A stretch of 64,000 nucleotides of DNA from Priapulus caudatus (Eukaryota; Priapulida; Priapulimorpha; Priapulimorphida; Priapulidae), in the NCBI RefSeq assembly GCF_000485595.1, contig NW_014578312.1:20149-84148 (forward strand). The letters run 5' to 3'. Below, piece by piece: positions 48,641-58,800 of this stretch. How positions within the stretch are numbered: position 1 is the stretch's first letter; every line of letters begins with the position of its first letter. Made by a program: the position numbers and the translations under genes. Below the pieces are notes generated by a model, which saw only the letters and a program-made list of their open reading frames with translations, was not told where the DNA came from and made no database searches.

Positions 48641-49330
48641 TTAAGGTTTTGTGTACGTGTTTTTTCGTTTATCTACACGCGTGATGCGCGTGTAGCTTGT
48701 ACGTGATATATATGTGGTGCGTGCGTGCGTGCGTGCGTGCGTGCGTTTGGGAAAATAATTTAACACTTTACTCAATTACAACTCAACTACTTATTTAATA
48801 ATTTAATAATTTTACTCACATCGTCCGTATCAGCGTGTTTCGTAGGTTTTGTACACTGGCAGCAAGAACAAGTCCGCACCAGCTACAGAACAACAGCCCC
48901 TTAACGTATATATATACTATATATAGTACTATGCGAGATATAATATATAGTTTAATGGGCAGGCGTGTGTTCGTGTAGCTGGTGCGACTTGTTCTTGCTG
49001 AGCCTAACGTGGTCTTAGTTATTGACTCTTGTCTGTCTTCAGATGAAGCTGCATATGCGAGTGGTTTTAATATGTCGGTTATGATAGAATGAATCTAATG
49101 CGTGAACATTACTGTTACTGCGCGGTATCGGGGTTAACATTACTGCGTGAAGCAATGCTGTTACTGCGGTTACGGCGTTACATTACTGCGTGAACAATGC
49201 TGTTTTGAATGTAGTGGAGCAAAGATTTTTAAGTTTTGTGTACGTGTTTTTTTCGTTCACGCGTATCTCATGCATATGTTTATCTACACGCGTGATGCGA
49301 GTGTAGATTGTACGTGATATATACTATATT
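48640..49330. repeat. Post-gene repeats: duplicated 3' segment and inverted repeat
   Basis: The segment AGCAAAGATTTTTAAGGTTT...TACACGCGTGATGCG at about 48630-48710 recurs at 49209-49325. Between the copies, GCAAGAACAAGTC at about 48862 is inverted as GACTTGTTCTTGC at about 48987. A (GTGC)n tract lies at 48718-48746. Confidence 0.7.
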
Positions 49331-49388
49331 ACTCGGTCGACTCTGCCTCTTACTCAAAAATACTGCTATATTTATACAAAATGTGTGG

Positions 49389-49508
49389 GTCGCGACTTAT
49401 CTTGCGTCATTCGTTAGGTCGCGACTTATCTTGCGTCATTCGTTAGGTCGCGACTTATCTTGCGTCATTCGTTAGGTCGCGACTTATCTTGCGTCATTCG
49501 TTAGGTCG
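49389..49508. repeat. Tandem repeat, 29-30 bp unit, about four copies
   Basis: GGTCGCGACTTATCTTGCGT followed by CATTCGTTA is repeated without spacers and nearly without divergence. Confidence 0.9.
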
Positions 49509-50366
49509 CGCTTTTTTTTGGACTGGAGGGTACTGTGACGAAAAGGTGAGCGGACAAGAGGGTGATACCTGTGATTTTATGCCTTTTTTTATATCACCTG
49601 CCTACATTTTTACCGCAGATTGCATAGATTCACAGAAGGCCTGCGTTCTATCTAGGCTGTTGAACTGTCGTTAAACTTGTAAGAAGCGTCACCTATGTTT
49701 TTTAATTGTCCAAAGGACCTGATGGCATACATAGTTAAATTCTAACATAGTCGTGACACTTCTCTAAGTTTAACATAAAAATTACCACGGCCGAGAAGGT
49801 CCGTCATTATACTTCCCCCCGCCAAATGAAAGTTATGAGGCCTAATTTATATGGCAAAAAAAGTTTTTTTGTAACTGTAAAATAATTTCGAAAAGAGAAT
49901 CTATGCAACCTTGGTTACTGAGGCATGTGAAACTATTTGCCATTCGTTATATAATAAAAGCTGAAAGCTAGTGATACTATTTAAATACTAATAGGTATAT
50001 GTTTTCGTGATCGTCATTGTATAGCAGGTCTATTACAATTACCTTGCGAAAAATTTTTAACCGTTCACAAATATTATGTGAAAACATATAATAATTACTC
50101 GCGCTAAAGTTATGTGATTAGTCGTGTAACATGCCTATATTCGCGCATCCTTCATCCTTGGTCCTGGGTCCTTGAGTCCTGGAGTCCGTCGTCCTTCCAT
50201 TGTCCGTTGTCTGTTGTGCGTTCTTCCGTTGTGATAAATGGATGTCATTGCAGAGGCTCCATAGTGGTGGAGTGGTGGAGTGCTCCATAGATGATAGTGG
50301 GGGAGTGGGGATGGGGTTGTACTGGCCAGCCCCAGATGACGTTGGGCATGGCTGGACGATGATGAA

Positions 50367-50518
50367 ACTCATACTTGATCTGCTAGCAACCTTCATTGGA
50401 TGATCTCTACCCATGGGCTGCAGTGGCGCCCTCATATGTTATGTGATTACGACAATCGTAGCTGAATTATACACGACATACTGTAGGCCTACGAAGACTA
50501 CGTATTGTTTAATAAAAG
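50367..50518. repeat. Dispersed repeat D, copy 2
   Basis: This is near-identical to 47206-47356 (one clear difference, CCCATGGG against CCCGTGGG) and in the same orientation. Flanks differ on both sides, so it is a mobile or duplicated unit with an A-rich end. It lies downstream of the MEST stop codon. Confidence 0.85.
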
Positions 50519-50998
50519 TATTTAATGTAACAAAACGTTAAGCAAACATCACGTTTCTCTTCTTGGCTCGTTGTTCATTCGATTTAGCAAAACAATACTC
50601 GCTTTAAAAAAGCATAGCTGACATAAATTAAACTAATCGTATTCATTTGGACAATGTTTGCCTTTACATGGTTGAATGAAATATTCTTATTAACCTGATA
50701 CTTACGGAATTTTTTAAATATTCTTAAGATTGAGATGACTAACAGATAATACCACTGACAAAATTATCTCAGACCAGCACCTGTAAATTTATTTTCAATT
50801 TATGATCATTCCTACAAAACAACTGACATTTGGTCCAAGGCAAACCAAACCTCACCAACCAGAAAATGCCTTCTCAAAATATAATATATCCAATATATAA
50901 AAAAAATCATATAAAATTTGCAACGAATCAACGATATAAACTATCATATGCATCAAACATCTCCCGTAATTTCCTACGTGGGAGTAGAGTGGATCGCA

Positions 50999-53900
50999 CT
51001 ATGTCGTTGCCGTTGGCAACCCGTCCAGGAAACGGAAGTAGGCATCAGCAAATGCGTGCGGATCTTCCCACTGAGGGTAGTGTGCTACGTGCGACTCCAG
51101 TTCTACCAGCGCCGAATTCGCTACCGTCCTCCTGGTGACCAGATAGTAAAGTAAGGTCACACATTTGCCATTTTCACAAACTGTCAATATCCATGTATAT
51201 ATATATAATATGTATATAGAGGGTTGATTTATCTACAAATAGATCAGATAGATCATACTACTACATTGCAGAGAATTCATCCCTGGTACATGTGCACACG
51301 GAGATACTGACAGCTAGAATTGTATGCTATTACTGTGAACAGCATGTCACCTGTTAATATGCCTGTTATTTAATAGCTGAGAAAACAATTTCAATATTAC
51401 TGTTTACAGACACAAGATGGCGCTTGCCTGTAATAATCTGCAAACGGTGGCGGATTGATGATGTCAGCTGGCCCATAGATCATCAATACTGAAATAATAG
51501 ATCGATAAACACGCATGTTAAATTACTAACAATGATCAATAATAAAGCAGTCACCTGAATTTTATACGATTAAGAGGATGACTTGTAGGAATATATCATG
51601 TATCCACATTAACGAAGTACTTTCAGATATCTGCTGTCATCAGCCTATGATGTCATGACATAGGCAATGCTAACAATTTGGTCCGACAAACAGTGAATCC
51701 TCGGTTCAGACGAGTGTGAGACTCACGTGGAATGGAGGTTTTCTGGATCGCTTCAACCCATCTGTCCCGATTCGCTCTTCTCTCCGGAATGTAGCCAATC
51801 AGCCTGCATCAATGGTTGTCAAGGTTACAAAATATGTTTGTGAAAAACAGAAAAGCATAACAACGTGGCTAGATGCATGACCACTTTTTCCTTTACAATC
51901 CCTTCATTTCTCGTATCTCACTGCATTCAAAGATGATTCTAAAAATTTCATCAACGACTTACATGAACTCAGTGTCTAATAAGAGACATCAGCATTCGAG
52001 TGATTGCCAGCAAGACAGTGTGACGTCAGAGGGGAGACCCCCATGAGAGAGTGAGACATTGAAGAGACATTCAGGAGACCATTCTTCAATTCAATTCAAT
52101 TTAATTCAATTAAAATTACTTTATTTACACTTATGAATTACATTTTGGAGGTAACATTATTAGTTAAGCAATTTAATCGACAATGCTGATAAAATGAAAC
52201 TAAATAAATAGAAGTGACGGAGATACTTCGCGGCATACCTGTGAATGACAAGGTTCTGATCTTTGTACCTGACCGCCGCCCAGAAGTCTGCAAACTCCGC
52301 GTCCGTCGGCTGCGTCGTCGCTCCAAACACGTGACCGAGTCTGTAGCGCACGCAAGCAAGAAGTAAATTACACGTGTTACACGTCGACATTATAACGTCG
52401 AATGTTGTCACATGTATTCATTGCACGTTTGCGCACGATCTAACACATGACGATCGCAAAGAGCAGCCGCCGATCCGCTTACGAATTAATTTGCTTTTAA
52501 TGAGGAACACCGGAGACAGTGTACAGCAGCGTTGCCCGAAAGGAGCTAACTGTAGTGGTTGATTGCTAAACAGCAGCTGAATTTCACATGCCCCCCACTC
52601 ACTGTAAACACGAGTGAATCTACGGTTATACCCTACAGTATGCAGAGCAGATCACCTCACAGTATGAATGTAAGTAAAAACTTTATGTAACGACGGTAAA
52701 ACATGTTAGGTACAGACACAATAAAATGACGCAGACCAATCTTCCACATGGCCGTCTCACAGCAATAGAACAGTTAAATATTAAATAAATACACAATAAG
52801 AGTTGAAGTACTTAGACTAAAATTGTACGGGGTAAGTAGAGCACAATGGGCCCTATTGATAGGGCAAGATTATCTTTAGATAGACTTTAAAAGAAGAAAT
52901 GGTGGGGGGGGGGCATCTCGAACGTCAAGCGGTAAATTATTCCACTCAGATGCCGCAGCACACCGAAAAGATTTGCTTAGCATTTCAGTGCGTGCACGGA
53001 ATGCCCACCACGAGGTGGTAAACGCTACTCTGCCAATGCGGAGCTAGCACGACTCGTCGCAATAGATGCTGGAGCAATAAATCCATGTTGACGATGAGAA
53101 GTCAGCACTGGTATTTAGCGGTGGGTCATTCTCTCAAATGTAATTTCATTGAATGCTGATTCCTGCAGCGAGTTTCAAATGAATCACGTAAGGTAGGAAA
53201 TCTGTGGACACCAATCATGTAATAATTGAAACGCCGGGAACCTAAGCTTTGTCAGTCTGCAATATGTACATATATATACATTGTATATTATATACAATAT
53301 ATATATATATATAATATACATACAATGTAGCCAACCCTGTGTGTGTGGGAGGGGTGCTTCTCTTTCTCAGCTCCTCTATAACCTGTCAACTAACCTACAT
53401 TCTCATCCTCATCCTCATATAACTTAAGCATTAGCTGTATTTAAATATATATAGTTTTCTTGTCCTGTCCCCCTTCGTTCCTTGTGTTCGTTATATATAT
53501 TGATTCCGCGTATACTTCCGCGTCTGAAACCAAAATTCTAGGAATAGCGCGTATGAAACCAAAATTCTATGAATAGCAGAATCGAAATCGGTATTCGGCA
53601 GCTGCTGCCCCCTGCTGTTGAAAATATGAAAGCGCGATTGCTCCATTCGACTGTCGAAAGTTGCCAGAGTATCTATAATATTGTTCTCATATGTCATGTG
53701 AGTACCCAGGAAGTAACTCCCGCGTTTATTTTCGCAGCTTGCATCCTAATTCTTACTTTTACGATAAATTGATGCGTCAGTTTTTGTACTGCTTTTAACT
53801 AAGCTACGAGTACAACTGTTTATTTAGTAATCAGCTGTAGTTATCTACTTCTGATTCTATATACGTTCCGTAGGTCCGTAAGCATCGGAAAGCTGTACGT

Positions 53901-55802
53901 CTCTGTTCATAGTGGTCCCCATTCAATTCAGGGTTAGTTGCATTTCAGAAAAATATTGTACTACTACTGTTATGTATTACTCTATATGTATTACTTGCTG
54001 TATGTTGTTGGAGCACAAGAGATTCAGTGTGTGATATAGTTATTAGGAATATTGTTCGCATTTAAGTGCATTAAGTGCGTGGACCGTGTGCAATTCGCAT
54101 CTTACTGGGAAGGGGTGATGAAAGAATAAAACTACAAGAGCTAAGTACTGTGTATAGTTGACATCTTATGGAGGAGGGGTGATGACTGAATGAAGCTCTA
54201 AGAGCATGCAACCGTGTATGATTCACATCTTACGGGGAGGGGTGATGAAAGAATAAAGCTCTAAGAGCTACCGTGTGAGATTTGCATCTTACGAAGGAGG
54301 GGTGACTAAGGAATGAAGCTCCAAGAGCTACTGTGTGTGATTTGCATCTTACGGAGGAGGGGTGATAAATGAATGAATAAATCATCTTACGGGAGAGGGT
54401 GATGACTGAATGAAGCTCTAAGAGCTAAGGAGTTTCAAATGAGATCTATATACAGTCAAGGGTTAATAATGACAATTTGACAATTAACAATTTGACAATA
54501 AATAATGACGATTTGTCCTTATTAACCCCTGATACTATATATCTATATACTTACTCCCTGCGGAAGGTGAAGTAATTCATGACATAGCCAATGGTTGGCC
54601 CGACATATGGCAGCATCAGCGCCTGAAACATTAACATAGACAAGCATCAGGTCAGCTCTAGTATACATGGGTTTCATCACAGTGTACGATAGTAACTACT
54701 TGTAGTATATATATATCATGTGGTTTCTCCTGACCGAGTGATTGGCTGGGTTAGATTCACATGACAATGTAAGGGGAAACACGGACCAATTAGGATACTC
54801 ATTCACTATAGTATTATTTTTATATAATATATTTACTATTTAATTATAATACTCATTTACTCATTCACAGGTGTTTGTGTGATACACTCACCTTGTTAGC
54901 TCAGAAAGCTAACACATCAGCTACAATAGCAGATTCCCTATTAGCTACCCTAACATCTCACCTAGCACCTAACCAATCAGCTACTCGAAAATCTCATCCA
55001 CTGCCTAACTTACAAGCTATTTCAAAACCTAATCATCGTCAAATCTATCAGTTATCCCAAATCTAAACCCACTCGTTAGTCTTGTGGCTATCCCAAAGAT
55101 TACCTCACTCCGTCTAGTGGTAAACAGTACCTAACCAAGGCACTAGCCCTCTTCCTACTCACCTTCTGAGTAAACTTAGGGAAGTTTGTTTCAGGAAAGA
55201 TGCCTACAACAAATAAGTAAAACGAAATTTAAAAATCTAGAACACAATACAGTGCCTACCTTCTGGATCAGCTTTGGATGGTGGGTCTCAGGAAACACAC
55301 CTACATAATTAAAGGAAACACACCTACATAATTAAAGGAGGAATACTTATCAAGACTGTGACACAAACCGTCAAACTGCATTCAATGCTCAGTTCATCAG
55401 CCAGTAAATTTTGCACGTGAGGGAATTTTGAGCTCGTTATTTCTCAAAAATAAAATCACATTTGGCATAATCGCATGACTAACTTCAAACCCCGACCATT
55501 CAAGTCCCGTTACAGTGTCGAATCCGTGTTGCCAAGTCTTACCTCCGTTTGTGAGGCAGAGACTTTTGATCAGGATTCCCGCTGGAAGCCTCTCATTCTG
55601 CTGTCTCTCGTTGTACCTGAAAAAACAAAGTGAGGCTCAAGCACGACACTCTAGAAGCACTTACAGCAGGCTTAGGCTACAGGGTGAATTTTCCCTGCAA
55701 CAATTATAAGTAATCATCCGCATGGTTGAACTAACAATGTCATCTTAATGCGATCTGTCACCCGATCTCTCACACATGCACGCACGCATGCACGCACTCA
55801 CG

Positions 55803-55842
<40 letters not shown>

Positions 55843-58800
55843 ATGACTGCAATCAAGTTTCTGATTAAAAATTGCGAAAAGCTTCGCGGCAAGACATGCT
55901 ACTAGCAGGCGCTCTACTGGTCACTTGTGAGTTATGAATAGAACTAACCTAATGAGAGCTCACCTGTACACTCACTACCTGTCACTAACGAGGACTCACC
56001 TGGACACTCACTACCTGTCACTAACGAGGACTCACCTGGTCACTGACAGCCTGTGACTAATGAGAGCTCACCTGGACACTCCCTACCTGTGACTAACGAA
56101 AGCTCATCTAGACACTCACTACCTGTCACTAACAAGGACTCACCTGGTCACTGACAGCCTGTCACTAACGAGGACTCACCTGGTCACTGACAGCCTGTGA
56201 CTAATGAGAGCTCACCTGGACACTCCCTACCTGTGACTAACGAAAGCTCATCTAGACACTCACTACCTGTCACTAACAAGGACTCACCTGGAGNNNNNNN
56301 NNNNNNNNNNNNNNNNNNNNNNNNNNNNNNNNNNNNNNNNNNNNNNNNNNNNNNNNNNNNNNNNNNNNNNNNNNNNNNNNNNNNNNNNNNNNNNNNNNNN
56401 NNNNNNNNNNNNNNNNNNNNNNNNNNNNNNNNNNNNNNNNNNNNNNNNNNNNNNNNNNNNNNNNNNNNNNNNNNNNNNNNNNNNNNNNNNNNNNNNNNNN
56501 GATGATGATGATGATGACGATGATGATGATGATGATGATGACGATGATGATAGAATACATAATACAGAATAGTTGTGATTCAATTGAGAGTATGTCATGT
56601 GTACTACACTGGTAGTCTGCTGCTACTCTTATTCCTACCATTACTAATACCAGCACAATTATTTCCACTGCTACTATTGCAGGAACACTGTCACTACTAC
56701 AAGCTACCATTACCATTACTATTAGGAGTAGCATAGCAATTGCAACCATATAAGATCTCCTAACACGGAATTCTCACAGTGTGTACTAACTACTATAAAA
56801 TGTGATGAACAGAATATAACATTGACAACTCAAAGTTCATCGCTCCCACAATCTCAATGGCAGATAAAACAATAGGAAATTCTCAAAGCACAAACAAAGA
56901 AAACTAACCAAGACATTTTTACTTTAAGGAAAATACAGTGTCACTACTACTAGCTACCACTACCACTACCACTACCATTACCATTAGGACTAACATAAGA
57001 ACATAATTTCATAAGGAAAACACACGTACTGGTTTGTCGCTGAAGCCAAATCCAAGGAAGTCTAGAGCTATAACCCGATTGTATTTGTTCTCAAGAAACT
57101 TGTCCCATATCTGAAACAGAGTATTATATATAGGAAACCACAGCATATCACATGCTAGCAAATAAAGTCACAATTAAGCAAGGTATGCTGCTGAATAGAT
57201 CTGAAATAGAATAATGCATAGCATGAAACTATAATATATATACTATGTGCTAGCAAAGTAAGTGACAAAAGTGAGGTATGCTACTATACATAGAACTGGA
57301 ATGGGATAACACAGTGTGTGGAACCACAATATATACTATGTGCTAGCAAAGCAAGTGACAAAAGTGAGGTATGCTGTCGCATCTTATACTCGCCTTCAAC
57401 CAGTCCATGCTAAAAGTTGGAAAACCATGCAGACAGATTAGAACTTCGTCACTGAAGCGCGTTTCATCCGAACTGCTTCTCTGATCTGAAGAGCAGAGCA
57501 TCATCATTCACTTCAAGAAAATCTTGCCATCTTTTCATCCGGGCGTGTATGAGACTCATTCCAGTATTTAGCGCTAGTACTATAGCCCTCGTTGCCACAG
57601 GCACTGCGCTACACGCCTGTGGCAAGAAAGGCTATAGTACTATAGAGTTATCCAGCATTATATTAGCACGTTCCGAAAGACTTCTGGGGTATTTTTCCAC
57701 AGTAGTGGGTACGATTACTAGGAAACAGTCATGCATTATCATCATCCTTGGCAGGGGCGTAGCCAACCTTTCCAAGAGGGGGGATTCCTTCCAAGAGGGG
57801 GGATTCCAAACCTACTATATACTGTACTAATAAAACTTCGTTAAAATTTTCGTTTCATGCTTTTATATACATACTGTATCAGATATGTGCTATTTTGATA
57901 CAAACCAGGGGGGATTCCGGAATGCCTGGAATCACCTCTGGCTACGCCCCTGCTTGGCCACCTCCACTAGCAGCAGTATTAAGCCCACTCCACACCACGA
58001 CGTGCGTGCGTGCGTGCGTGTGTGCGTGTGCAGGTAAACGTGTGTGCATGTGTGCGTGCGTGCGTACGTGCGTGTGTGTGCAGGTACACGTGCGTGCGTG
58101 CGTGCATGCATGTGCACGTAGACGTGCGTGCGTGCATGCATGTGCACGTAGACGTGCGTGCGTGCATGCATGTGCACGTAGACGTGCGTGCGTGCGTGCC
58201 AGTGTTGTAGTCGAGTCCGCACCCCCCACCCGAGTCCGAGTCCGAGTCCACACCACCCGAGTCCGAGTCCAGTTTTGATAAAAAAGGAGAAAAATCGGAA
58301 AAAGGGAAAAAATTGAGAAAAAAGGAAAAAAAGAAAAAAATCGCAACAGTGCATCGTAGACATTCGAAAGTATATAGTGATGTTTCACGTGACGTCATAG
58401 GTCAGGTCACGTGTATTTGTTATGTGTTGTGGTTGGCAGAAGCGAAGCGTGCTGCTTGACATTCACAGATGAATGACCACATGGTCTGATAGAAAGCGCT
58501 GTTCGTTCGTAACACTATTTTAACTCGTTTGTTTTTTGGGTTTAAAAGTGATATTGAATGAGGTGTCTCAAGTTAGCAAGAGGCCAGGGACCAGAATGAG
58601 CACTCGGGAAGGGCCGTTTTCGGCCATCTGGGGGGTTTGTGAAACCAAAAATTTTCTTGTACGCTCCGCGCCAACCGATGGTCGCGCTCCGCTCAGATAG
58701 TCGTGCCTACAACCAGAGTATATGTTAATTTATAAGCTCTGCTACAACTTTTAATATCATGGCTACGCCCCTGACGTCATGTCACCCCGGCCTGAATCAG

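Noticed and set aside
49389-49508. Possible CRISPR-like array (29-30 bp repeats)
   Set aside because: Units are contiguous with no unique spacers, and this is a eukaryotic intergenic region. It is a simple tandem repeat.
57932-58398. Overlapping minus-strand frames of 139-148 codons with Phe-rich start and Thr/His repeats
   Set aside because: They are formed by an A-rich tract plus GTGC repeats. All three frames are open, which indicates simple sequence.
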